Of a stretch of DNA of 9,473 nt, positions 1-6,731 are shown in pieces (the first letter of the stretch is position 1; every line of letters starts with the position of its first letter). Position numbers and translations under genes: made by a program. Source of the DNA: Nanohaloarchaea archaeon PL-Br10_U2g27. Lineage in GTDB: Archaea; Nanohalarchaeota; Nanosalinia; Nanosalinales; Nanosalinaceae. Where the stretch lies: positions 1 to 9,473 of the forward strand of contig LKMX01000025.1 in NCBI GenBank assembly GCA_001564035.1, given 5' to 3'. The notes beneath the pieces are model-generated. The model was not told the origin of the DNA and did no database searches. It was given only the letters and a program-made list of their open reading frames with translations.

Positions 1-1085
1 GCAGTGTTGATGAAACTGTTGATGTCGATGTCGTGGTTGAGGTTGATTCGTCGAACGGTTCTGATGAGGCGGAAGCTGTTGTGACTGTTGTTGAGGCTGA
101 AGACGAAGAAGATGATGCTCCTGAGCCTCCTGAAGAAGACGAGGAAGATGGTGAGGAGGATGTTCCTGATGAGGATGATGGAGATGTTGATGATGAAGAT
201 GATAGGCCTGAGGATGATGAGGATGATGAGGTTGATGAGGTTCGTCAGGTGAATGCTACTTTTGATGAGGAGACTGGTGAGTCTTCTGCTTCTACTGATG
301 CTGGTGAGGGCGAGGTCGTTGAGACTAGTGTGAGTGATCCTGGTGCTGGTGACCGTGATTCTTCTGTTGAGAGTGTGAGTGTGACTTCTTCAAGTGATCA
401 GGAGGTCAGTGTTTCTGTAAGCAGTGTTGATGAGGATGAGGCTGAGGAGGCTGGTGTTGAGGTTTCTGAGAACCAGTTAGGTATTGAAAGGATTGAGGTC
501 GATGGTGATGTTGAGGATTCGACTACTACTTTTTCGGTAAGTTCTGATAGTTTGGATGAGAGAGGTGTTGAGCCTGAGGATGTTGTAAGGCAAAGGTTTG
601 ATCCAGAAGAGGGGACTTGGGAAGACTTGGAGACTGAAGAGTTGGATGAGGTTGATGGCCGTTACAGGTTTGAGGCGGAAGTCCCTGAGTTCTCCTACTT
701 TGCTACTTCGATTAGAGTGGAAGAAGATGACACGGCTAGCATCTACTATGTTTTGATTGCCGGTCTTCTGGCTGCAGTGTTGGCTGTGCTTGTGGCTGTG
801 AACAGGGATAAGTTTTCAGGCCTGTTTTCGGGTTCTGAAGGAGTGTTGTCGTCTGAGGATGTTGAGTTTGTTGATGAGGAGGAGGTTGATGAGGCCTTTG
901 AGGAGGCTAGTGAGGTGTTGAAGGATGTGGCTGAGGACTTTGATCACGCGGCTGATATTGTCGGTGATGCGTTGGAGAAGGATTCTGACAGTGATTCGAT
1001 TGAGGAGTTGCTTGAGGATGTTATTCATGAGGAAGAGGAGGCTCGTGAGCTTTTGGAGCATTTGAAAGAGTTGAGGGAGAAGTAA
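1..1085 (+). CDS. Surface protein with PGF-pre-PGF domain, membrane helix and acidic cytoplasmic tail (5'-partial)
   Basis: The reading frame is already open at the left edge (first whole codon at base 3), so only the C-terminal part is visible; the GTG at 33 is not a convincing start. In order, with residues counted from base 33: an extremely acidic linker at 21-70 (about 36 of 50 residues Asp/Glu); a Ser/Val/Glu-rich stretch; a domain at about 150-230 resembling the archaeal PGF-pre-PGF domain, with FSVSSDSLDERG, a W-E-D-L-E-T motif and the closing PEFSYFATSI; a single hydrophobic helix at about 237-259 followed by N-R-D-K; and a Glu/Asp-rich, probably helical tail to residue 350. The inferred topology is outside ectodomain, one membrane anchor, then a cytoplasmic tail of about 90 residues. 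Family knowledge: this domain sits near the C-terminus of archaeal cell-surface proteins. Asp is written almost only as GAT, unlike the minus-strand genes of this window. A T-rich terminator follows. Confidence 0.8.
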   Translation, partial: SVDETVDVDVVVEVDSSNGSDEAEAVVTVVEAEDEEDDAPEPPEEDEEDGEEDVPDEDDGDVDDEDDRPEDDEDDEVDEVRQVNATFDEETGESSASTDAGEGEVVETSVSDPGAGDRDSSVESVSVTSSSDQEVSVSVSSVDEDEAEEAGVEVSENQLGIERIEVDGDVEDSTTTFSVSSDSLDERGVEPEDVVRQRFDPEEGTWEDLETEELDEVDGRYRFEAEVPEFSYFATSIRVEEDDTASIYYVLIAGLLAAVLAVLVAVNRDKFSGLFSGSEGVLSSEDVEFVDEEEVDEAFEEASEVLKDVAEDFDHAADIVGDALEKDSDSDSIEELLEDVIHEEEEARELLEHLKELREK

Positions 1086-1121
1086 TTTCTTTTTCCTCTT
1101 TTTCTTCAAAAACCTTTTTTT
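1086..1121 (+). terminator. T-rich archaeal terminator after the surface-protein gene
   Basis: Directly after the TAA stop come several pyrimidine tracts rich in T, ending in seven T at 1115-1121. Archaeal RNA polymerase terminates at T-runs on the non-template strand without needing a hairpin, and none is evident here. The last T-run overlaps the likely TATA region of the next gene. Confidence 0.55.
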
Positions 1122-1123
1122 AT
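1113..1123 (+). promoter_or_regulatory. Possible TATA box for the M29 aminopeptidase gene
   Basis: The T-rich element CCTTTTTTTAT lies about 23-33 bp upstream of the ATG at 1146. That is the spacing expected for an archaeal TATA box feeding a leaderless or nearly leaderless transcript. No Shine-Dalgarno sequence is seen before the ATG, in keeping with leaderless initiation. The match is weak because the run is also explained as a terminator. Confidence 0.35.
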
Positions 1124-1145
1124 CGGCGATCCGTATCTTCTAGTT

Positions 1146-2084
1146 ATGAGTTTGGTTGATGGAGCTGAAACGGTTTTGAAACAGTGCATGAGTGTTGAAG
1201 ACGGTGAAACAGTCCTTATTTTGGATGATGGTAATGATGAAGGTATTGTGAAGGCCTTGAAGGATGTTGCGGAAGGTTTGGCTGAAACCGTTGAGGTCGC
1301 TAGTTATGAGGAGCCGGAAAATCATGGTGAGGAGCCTCCTACGGAAATTGCTGAGAAAATGAAGGGTTACGATGTTGTTGTCGCTCCGACTAACAAGTCT
1401 ATTTCGCATACTGATGCTAGGAGGGAGGCCTGTGATGCTGGGGCAAGGGTTGCTTCGATGCCGACCATCAACCGGGAGATATGGTCTACCAGTCTTCTAG
1501 CTGATTACGTGCGTGTGGCGGAGATCTCTGAAAAGGTTTACTCGATGCTTGAAGATACTGAAGAAGTCAGAATTACTACGCCCTCAGGCACTGATCTATC
1601 TTTTTCCATCAATATCGATTATTTCTACGTCGATTCAGGCCTTATACAGGAACCGGGGGATTTCGGTAACTTGCCGGCTGGCGAGGCAGATGGAGGAATA
1701 ACTGATGCTGAAGGCCTTCTAGTAGTTGATCACTTTCCGTTTGCGGAACAGGGAACAGAGATCGAGATAAAAGATAACAAGGCGGTAGCGGTCAGAGAAG
1801 AATCGGTTTCAAGGCTTTCTGAGGCCTTTGAAAATATTGAGAACTCGAGGACTGTTGCAGAGTTCGGTTTCGGCACTAATCCGGAGGCTGAGCTGATCGG
1901 AAACGTTTTGCAGGATGAAAAAGTTTTGGGAACGGTTCACATCGCCTTTGGAGACAATACCTCTTACATCGAAGGCTCAAATGCGAATCAGTGCGGTATA
2001 CATTGGGATACGGTGTGTGAGAGGCCTACTGTTTGGTTTGATGGGGAGAAAGTCTTGGATAATGGAGAACCTGTTTTTCTTTAA
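1146..2084 (+). CDS. M29-type metallo-aminopeptidase (leucyl aminopeptidase / aminopeptidase T-like, short form)
   Basis: A probable two-metal exopeptidase that removes N-terminal residues from peptides in the cytoplasm. The C-terminal half carries the M29 signature: NLPAGE (E180), the AEFGFGTNP motif (E239), GTVHIAFG (H265) and GIHWD (H286, D288), which together look like the complete set of metal ligands. The protein ends just after a Phe-Asp-Gly hairpin (VWFDGEKVL), as in the family. At 312 residues it is clearly shorter than the roughly 400-residue bacterial enzymes. The shortening is in the N-terminal half, whose first 130 residues (VLILDDGN, YDVVVAPT, SISHTDARR, ASMPTI) still resemble the family's N-terminal domain. 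The ATG at 1146 fits the promoter spacing and leaves a sensible N-terminus. Substrate preference cannot be read from the sequence. It is separated from the coiled-coil gene by 73 bp. Confidence 0.85.
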   Translation: MSLVDGAETVLKQCMSVEDGETVLILDDGNDEGIVKALKDVAEGLAETVEVASYEEPENHGEEPPTEIAEKMKGYDVVVAPTNKSISHTDARREACDAGARVASMPTINREIWSTSLLADYVRVAEISEKVYSMLEDTEEVRITTPSGTDLSFSINIDYFYVDSGLIQEPGDFGNLPAGEADGGITDAEGLLVVDHFPFAEQGTEIEIKDNKAVAVREESVSRLSEAFENIENSRTVAEFGFGTNPEAELIGNVLQDEKVLGTVHIAFGDNTSYIEGSNANQCGIHWDTVCERPTVWFDGEKVLDNGEPVFL

Positions 2085-2095
2085 GAGGCATGAAA

Positions 2096-2105
2096 TTTAA
2101 ACGAG
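2096..2105 (+). promoter_or_regulatory. Candidate promoter element TTTAAACGAG upstream of the coiled-coil gene
   Basis: The AT-rich core TTTAAA lies about 55 bp before the ATG at 2158. It could act as a TATA box with a start site near 2124 and a leader of about 35 nt containing a GGAG (2141-2144). The same ten bases occur on the minus strand at 8883-8874 in front of radA. Function is inferred from position and recurrence only. Confidence 0.35.
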
Positions 2106-2157
2106 TAAAACTAATACGAAAATGGAAACAGTTTGATTTCGGAGAGGCCTAAAAATA

Positions 2158-4851
2158 ATGAGCTTATTTAATTCAGCTGAGTTGGAGAAGTCGATTTCAA
2201 AGAGCATTTCGGAACTTGATGATGCAGACGCAGATGTCGATATCACTAAGACTGAGTTAGAGAAGTTGAGGAATCAAATCAGCTTGTTGAATGAGCAGCA
2301 TAAGAAGGTTTCTGAGGAGATCGAGGCTGTTGAAGAGGAAGGGAAAAGTTTAGAGGATAAAGTAAAGGATATTTTAAGAGATGAGTTGGAGGATTCTTTC
2401 GTATCTGTGGAGGTTTTCAAGGAGCAGGTCGAGGAAAAGGAAAGGCTTGAGAACCAGGTAGAGGAGCTTGAGCAGAGAATTGAGGAGCTGAACGAAGGCG
2501 TAAAATATGTTTCAGTCGAAGAAGACCTCGATACTGAAGAACTGGATAGGGAACTGGCCCAGAACCGTTTGGAGCAAAAAGTGGATAAGGCGGAGCTTGA
2601 AAACAGGTTAGAAGAGGTTAGAGAAGAGTTCATAAACTCGACTGCTTCAAGGCCTGAACTTGTTTCCCGAATTGAGCGGCTGGAGCAGCAGCTTGAAGAT
2701 AAAGATCCTGAACTCGTTGACGAGATCGCACAGCTCAGGGAAGAAGAGTTTGAGGATGTAAGAGAGTTAAGAGAAGAGTTAGAGGCCTTCGAGCAAAAGG
2801 CTCGGAATGATTACCCTGATTTAGAGGTTTACGGTGCTTCTCCACGTATTGATGAGAAAGTTGGTAAAGTCGAGATGGATAGAAGGCTCGAAGAGCTGAA
2901 GGATGACTTGATTGGAGAGTTATCTTCGGAGGCGGATAGGAAAGCGCTTCACAGCCAGTTGGATGCTATTGAGCAGAGGATTGACGATGAGCATCCTGAG
3001 ATCATGCAGGAGATAGAAGAGTTGAGGGAGGAAGAGATAGAGGATGTTAACGAGCTCAGTGAGAAGGTGGAGGAACTGACTCAAAAAGTCAAGGAGAAGT
3101 ATCCTGAGATAGAGTCAGAGATTCAAGAGTTGAGAGAAGAAGAGAGATCGTACTTCAACCAGTTCAGAGAGAAATTGAAATCGTTGAGAAAACAAGAGTC
3201 CTCAGATATTGAAGAAGTTAAACAGGAGATAGCGGTTTTGAGCGAGCAAGTAGATCAAATAGTTCAACGTGAGAAAGGAGATGTCGAAAGACTTGCTGCC
3301 GAGCTTAAAAGCCTGAGGAAAGGAGAAAAAACAGATATTGAGAGAGTAAAAAGCAGGATAGAATCGTTGAGGGCTGAGGAAGACCGGGACGTCGAGGAAA
3401 TATCGTCAGAGCTTGAAGGCCTGCAAAAAGAAATAGGTGAGAAATATCCTGAGCTAAAACAAGATATTAAATCGGTTATAGAAACTGAACACGAAGACGT
3501 TGAAGAGCTTAGAACTGCTCTAGATAATTTGAAGAGAAAGGAGCACAGCGACCTAGAACTGATGAAGAATAGGATCCATGACTTCCGTGAAGAGGAGAAA
3601 CAGGATTACAAGGCCTTGAAACAAGAAATTAACAGTTTGCAGGATTTAATCGATAACGAGCTGCCTAAGTTGAAGGAGGAGCTTGATTCTGCGAAGAAAG
3701 AAGAGAAAGCTGACAGAGCAAAGCTTGAGGATGAGCTGGATGCGCTTCAGGAGCAGACTGAAGAGATGAGAGAGGCCTTGGATGACAAGATCCAGAACCT
3801 GTGGAGCGAGGAGAAGGATGATAAGAGGGAGCTTGAGAAGAAGTTCCAAGAGCTTCATGAGAAGATGAATGAGGAGCATCCGGCTATTAGAGCAGATATC
3901 GATGACTTGAGAGATGATCGTGCAGAGGATCTTGAAACGATTAACAGTCTTGAGGAAGATATTCAAGATGTCAGGGAGATGGCGTCCGCTATAGCTGTTG
4001 AAGAGAAAGTGGATAAGACCAGGTTTGAAAACGAGCTTGACGAGATAGCTGAACAGCTGGGCGAAGGATACCCTGAGCTTGAGAAACAGATAAACAACTT
4101 GAGGATTGAAGAGAAGGTGGATAAGTCTCAGCTTGAAGAAGAGGTAGAGAACATTGAGAACCGTCTTGAGCAGCGTCTTGCAGAGGCTAAAACAGATATT
4201 GAAGAGAAGACGCCTAAAAAGTCAGAGATCGGAAGCCTATGGGCATCGCTTGAGATGCTTGAGGACAAGATTGATAACATTGATTCGAACAAGCCTGACA
4301 ACGAAGAGTTCGAAGAAGGAATAGAGAACGTTAAATCGACTGCGAAATCTCTTACAAACGAGATTACGGCCCTCCAGCAGTCAGTCAAAGGCCTGCAAAG
4401 CAAAGAGTTTGTTGAGGAAGGAGAGTTCAACTCAGGTATCGAAGACTTCAGAAGAGAGGTCAATGAAGAGGTTGCAGACCTCGCGGACAAAATATCTTCG
4501 CATTACGCCACAAGCAACGAGGTTTCAGGAATGTGGTCATCGCTTGAGGCCTTAGAAGACAAGCAAAACGAAATGAAAGACGCTGTGGAAAAAGTCGAGG
4601 ACCTAGATGTTGAAGAGCTTAACAGGTTGAAAGACACGCTCAAATACCTTGAATACAAGGTCAACGATCTTGAAGAGTTCCAGGACGCTGTTAACACGTT
4701 TGAACAGCTCAAGGGCAGGGTTGAAGACCTTGAAGTCATAGTAGAGGGCATGGATTCGGAGACTGTGTCTGGCGAAGACTTTGAGGACTTGGTAAAGGAT
4801 GTGAGAGAGCTTTCAGAGTTCGTGAAGCATCTTCACCAGAAGCTGGAATAA
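2158..4851 (+). CDS. Giant soluble coiled-coil protein with 18-residue tandem repeats
   Basis: I do not recognise an assigned family. The 897-residue protein has no signal peptide, no membrane helix and no Walker or other catalytic motif, so it is probably a cytoplasmic structural or scaffold protein. Residues 1-117 are ordinary charged coiled coil. Residues 118-665 resolve into 29 units of exactly 18 residues with small insertions of 3, 6, 7 and 10 residues. Hydrophobic residues fall at unit positions 1, 9, 12 and 16. Residues 666-897 are a different helical region holding two related segments about 98 residues apart, SEIGSLWASLEMLEDK (689-704) and NEVSGMWSSLEALEDK (787-802), the only places with this Trp motif. 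Codon choice drifts from G/T-ending at the 5' end to more A/C-ending at the 3' end. SMC or Rad50 would be the usual false homology hit, but there are no ATPase heads. A filament, stalk or spacer is possible; no partner is evident from the neighbours. Confidence 0.85.
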   Translation: MSLFNSAELEKSISKSISELDDADADVDITKTELEKLRNQISLLNEQHKKVSEEIEAVEEEGKSLEDKVKDILRDELEDSFVSVEVFKEQVEEKERLENQVEELEQRIEELNEGVKYVSVEEDLDTEELDRELAQNRLEQKVDKAELENRLEEVREEFINSTASRPELVSRIERLEQQLEDKDPELVDEIAQLREEEFEDVRELREELEAFEQKARNDYPDLEVYGASPRIDEKVGKVEMDRRLEELKDDLIGELSSEADRKALHSQLDAIEQRIDDEHPEIMQEIEELREEEIEDVNELSEKVEELTQKVKEKYPEIESEIQELREEERSYFNQFREKLKSLRKQESSDIEEVKQEIAVLSEQVDQIVQREKGDVERLAAELKSLRKGEKTDIERVKSRIESLRAEEDRDVEEISSELEGLQKEIGEKYPELKQDIKSVIETEHEDVEELRTALDNLKRKEHSDLELMKNRIHDFREEEKQDYKALKQEINSLQDLIDNELPKLKEELDSAKKEEKADRAKLEDELDALQEQTEEMREALDDKIQNLWSEEKDDKRELEKKFQELHEKMNEEHPAIRADIDDLRDDRAEDLETINSLEEDIQDVREMASAIAVEEKVDKTRFENELDEIAEQLGEGYPELEKQINNLRIEEKVDKSQLEEEVENIENRLEQRLAEAKTDIEEKTPKKSEIGSLWASLEMLEDKIDNIDSNKPDNEEFEEGIENVKSTAKSLTNEITALQQSVKGLQSKEFVEEGEFNSGIEDFRREVNEEVADLADKISSHYATSNEVSGMWSSLEALEDKQNEMKDAVEKVEDLDVEELNRLKDTLKYLEYKVNDLEEFQDAVNTFEQLKGRVEDLEVIVEGMDSETVSGEDFEDLVKDVRELSEFVKHLHQKLE
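2509..4152 (+). repeat. Protein-level tandem repeat: 29 units of 18 residues, two classes
   Basis: Residues 118-665 of the coiled-coil protein can be cut into 18-residue units. Class A (17 units) has Asp at position 8 and usually Glu at position 5, for example LREEEIEDVNELSEKVEE. Class B (9 units) has a hydrophobic residue at position 5 and Pro at position 10, for example LTQKVKEKYPEIESEIQE. Three units fit neither class (residues 229, 325 and 530 onward). The nine prolines (166, 184, 220, 280, 316, 431, 503, 575, 639) are all in the same phase. The DNA copies have diverged, so this is an old amplification and not a fresh satellite. Confidence 0.85.
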
Positions 4852-4857
4852 ACCCAG

Positions 4858-4865
4858 TTTTTTTT
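4858..4865 (+). terminator. T8 terminator after the coiled-coil gene
   Basis: Eight T in a row begin six bases after the TAA stop, a good archaeal termination signal for plus-strand transcription. The run overlaps the last codon of the convergent FxsA-like gene. Confidence 0.6.
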
Positions 4866-5244
4866 AGAAAGTTCTGACTTCCATTCTCATCGATGTATCC
4901 ATTCCGTTCATCATTTTGGCCACTATTCTTTCTCTTAAAGGCCTGAAGACGAGCATGAATCCTATTACGTCTGTTATGAATCCTGGTGTCAGCAGAAGTA
5001 TTCCGCATACGACTATTATCAGGCCTTCCGCGATGTTTCGGCTTACTTCTCCTCCTGTGACTGAGATCTGGAGTTTTCTTAAGACGTGGGTTCCTTCTCG
5101 CCTTATAAGCTCGGCCCCGATCACTCCTGTCAGTAATACTAACGCGATGACTTGCCAGAAGCCGAAGGCTGTTGAGGCCTGTAGCAAGACGTACATGTCG
5201 ATGAACGGGAGCACGAGTAAAAACACTATCAGGTATCTTAGCAT
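4864..5244 (-). CDS. fxsA: FxsA family membrane protein
   Basis: A small integral membrane protein of 126 residues, within the usual size range of the family. The sequence begins RYLIVFLLVLPFIDMYVLL, has hydrophobic segments at about 1-22, 28-46, 71-90 and 91-102, and carries the family hallmark LLLTPGFITDVIG near 83-95 followed by the FRPLRERI basic exit. The frame stays open for 23 codons upstream of the chosen start, but those residues are polar and not family-like, so I place the start at the ATG at 5244. The name comes from suppression of F-plasmid exclusion of phage T7 in E. coli; the biochemical role is not established. It diverges from the M42 gene and converges on the coiled-coil gene. 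Confidence 0.85.
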   Translation of the reverse strand: MLRYLIVFLLVLPFIDMYVLLQASTAFGFWQVIALVLLTGVIGAELIRREGTHVLRKLQISVTGGEVSRNIAEGLIIVVCGILLLTPGFITDVIGFMLVFRPLRERIVAKMMNGMDTSMRMEVRTF

Positions 5245-5267
5245 AGTTTTGTTTGGCTCGGTTACAG

Positions 5268-5276
5268 GTTTAAAAC
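5268..5276. promoter_or_regulatory. Palindromic TATA-like box between the fxsA-like and M42 genes
   Basis: The 52 bp between the divergent starts (5244 minus, 5297 plus) hold one clear AT box, GTTTAAAAC, with the perfect palindrome TTTAAA at 5269-5274. Its centre is about 27 bp from the fxsA ATG and about 25 bp from the M42 ATG, the right distance for leaderless transcripts in both directions. No Shine-Dalgarno sequence is present for either gene. Confidence 0.55.
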
Positions 5277-5296
5277 ATGAAGTCAAAGCTTTGTGC

Positions 5297-6346
5297 ATGG
5301 ATACAAAGAACATCTTACGCGAACTTGTTGAGACTCCGGGTGTCTCGGGTTCAGAATCCCAGATCAGGGAGAAAATAAAGGAGAAAATTGAGGATCACGC
5401 TGACTCTGTTGAAACAGATAATATGGGCAACTTAATCGCCAGAAAAGGTTCAGGCGATAAGACGTTGATGATCGCAGCCCACATGGACCAGATAGGCCTC
5501 ACTGTCAGAAGAATCGATGAAAACGGTTTTATCAAGGTATCAAAGATCGGCGGTATTTTTCCAGAAGGAATAATTAATCAAAGAGTTATCGTCCACGCCT
5601 CAGAAGGAGAGCCAGTAAAAGGAATACTTGGTATGAAGCCTCCACACCTCAAAAAGAAAGAGGAAAAGAACAAAGGCCTGCCGGACATGAAGAAGCTTTT
5701 CGTTGACACAGGAGCAGAAGACGAGGAAGACCTAGAGGAAAGAGGCGTTAGGATCGGAGACTATATATCATACGACAGAGGGTTCACAGAGCTGAGAAAC
5801 GGCTACGTCAGCTCACCATGCCTAGACAACAGAGTAGGCTGTGTGATCGGGATAAAGGCCTTAGAAAAGTTCAGCGAAGACTATGAACTTGTTGTCGTCT
5901 TCACAACCCAGGAAGAAGTAGGGACAAAAGGAGCAAGGACAGCAGCATTCAAAATCGATCCAGACGTAGCTATAGCTGTAGACACGGGCATGGCGGGAGA
6001 TGTTCCGGGAATCGATCCAGACGAATCAGATGATGAGACAGGTAACGGAGTCGGAATCGACATGGTTCAGGCAGGAGGCAGAGGCCTAATAGCGTCTGAA
6101 AAAATCAAGGACTGGCTCATAACCACTGGGAAAGAAGGAAACCACAACTACTACAGATCGCTGTATGACGGCGGTGCAACGGATGCGGCCGGCATATACT
6201 TGGCGCGCGAAGGAATCCCTACAGGATCTTTAAGCATACCGACTCGACACATACACTCGCCGGTAGAGATTGTAAACCTGTCTGACATCGAAGACGGGAT
6301 AAAGTTCTTGGAAGATGCTTTCACAACCCTAGAAGACTACTTCTAG
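5297..6346 (+). CDS. M42 family metallo-aminopeptidase (TET-type / endoglucanase M-like)
   Basis: A probable di-metal aminopeptidase of the family that forms dodecameric tetrahedral TET particles degrading peptides in the cytoplasm. The length of 349 residues is normal. Visible active-site residues: H62 and D64 in AAHMDQIGLTV, D177 in PCLDNR, the Glu pair E206/E207 in TTQEEVGTKGA, D229 in AVDTG, and H320 in the RHIHSP motif. The family usually has HMDE where this protein has HMDQ (Q65). There is an acidic segment at 240-246 (DPDESDD). The start at 5297 gives the canonical opening (ILRELVETPGVSGSE); the in-frame extension to 4916 is antisense of the FxsA-like gene. Codons shift from mixed to mainly A- and C-ending in the second half, unlike the G/T-ending plus-strand genes to the left. 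The TAG stop lies inside an AGGCCT palindrome (6345-6350). Confidence 0.92.
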   Translation: MDTKNILRELVETPGVSGSESQIREKIKEKIEDHADSVETDNMGNLIARKGSGDKTLMIAAHMDQIGLTVRRIDENGFIKVSKIGGIFPEGIINQRVIVHASEGEPVKGILGMKPPHLKKKEEKNKGLPDMKKLFVDTGAEDEEDLEERGVRIGDYISYDRGFTELRNGYVSSPCLDNRVGCVIGIKALEKFSEDYELVVVFTTQEEVGTKGARTAAFKIDPDVAIAVDTGMAGDVPGIDPDESDDETGNGVGIDMVQAGGRGLIASEKIKDWLITTGKEGNHNYYRSLYDGGATDAAGIYLAREGIPTGSLSIPTRHIHSPVEIVNLSDIEDGIKFLEDAFTTLEDYF

Positions 6347-6360
6347 GCCTTCTTCATACC

Positions 6361-6370
6361 TTTTTTTTTT
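6361..6370 (+). terminator. T10 terminator after the M42 gene
   Basis: Ten T in a row followed by five G, 15 bases after the M42 stop codon. It is a strong archaeal T-run terminator for plus-strand transcription and lies just past the end of the convergent OB-fold gene. Confidence 0.65.
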
Positions 6371-6377
6371 GGGGGAG

Positions 6378-6731
6378 TCATTCTTCTTTTCTGATTTCTT
6401 CTACTATTATCTGTAACCTGCCTTGGTAGACATCGATGTAACCCTCTATCTCTACTTTTTGGCCTTCTTCTAGGTTTTCTGTATGGCTTTCAAAGTCTAC
6501 GGCGTCGATTTCTCCTGAATCATCTCTTATGTCTAGGAAAGCCGCGTTCTCTGTTTCCTCAATTCTTGTGATTTCTGCCACGGTCTTGACATTGTCGCCC
6601 ATCATCGTCTCATCAACGTCATCCAGAACGACGGTCTGCGGTTCCAGATAGCTGTGAGAGACATAGATCAGGGACAGGCCTGCGATGGACAACACTATGC
6701 ATGCTCTGTAGACGTCCGACTCAGTTATCAT
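6378..6731 (-). CDS. Membrane-anchored OB-fold protein
   Basis: A 117-residue protein with one N-terminal hydrophobic helix (about 8-28, ACIVLSIAGLSLIYVSHSYL) followed by a single OB-fold-like domain (about 47-113). The OB pattern is visible as V-K-T-V-A-E-I-T-R-I, the loop FLDIRDDSGEID, then GQKVEIEGYIDVYQGRLQII, which resembles the tRNA/helicase type of nucleic-acid-binding OB fold. Similar single-helix OB proteins are common and uncharacterised in halophilic archaea; nucleic-acid binding and which side of the membrane the domain faces are inference. Its ATG overlaps the stop of the upstream thpR-like gene in the sequence ATGA, so the two are probably translated from one mRNA by coupling. 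Confidence 0.7.
   Translation of the reverse strand: MITESDVYRACIVLSIAGLSLIYVSHSYLEPQTVVLDDVDETMMGDNVKTVAEITRIEETENAAFLDIRDDSGEIDAVDFESHTENLEEGQKVEIEGYIDVYQGRLQIIVEEIRKEE

Noticed and set aside
93..242. GAT/GAG-rich stretch as a DNA satellite or CRISPR-like repeat
   Set aside because: There is no fixed repeat length or spacer pattern. The triplets encode a continuous Asp/Glu linker in frame, so it is low-complexity coding sequence.
2274..4751. Several long antisense frames under the coiled-coil gene (Ser/Leu-rich products)
   Set aside because: They are complements of repetitive GAG/GAA/AAG codons. The low-complexity Ser/Leu/Phe composition and lack of promoters or ribosome sites mark them as shadows.
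2158..4851. SMC or Rad50 ATPase identity for the coiled-coil protein
   Set aside because: No Walker A, Walker B or signature motif at either end, and no hinge-like domain; similarity would come only from coiled-coil composition.
4916..5296. N-terminal extension of the M42 aminopeptidase in the same open frame
   Set aside because: It is antisense to the FxsA-like gene, is not M42-like in sequence, and the canonical family start is at 5297 with a promoter box at the right distance.
5245..5313. 23-residue extension of the FxsA-like protein to the ATG at 5313
   Set aside because: The extra residues are polar, unlike the family N-terminus, and would remove the promoter region and overlap the M42 start.
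6361..6375. T10-G5 homopolymer pair as a frameshift or phase-variation switch
   Set aside because: It lies outside both flanking coding regions, just after the M42 stop and before the end of the OB-fold gene, so slippage would not alter a protein; a terminator explains it.
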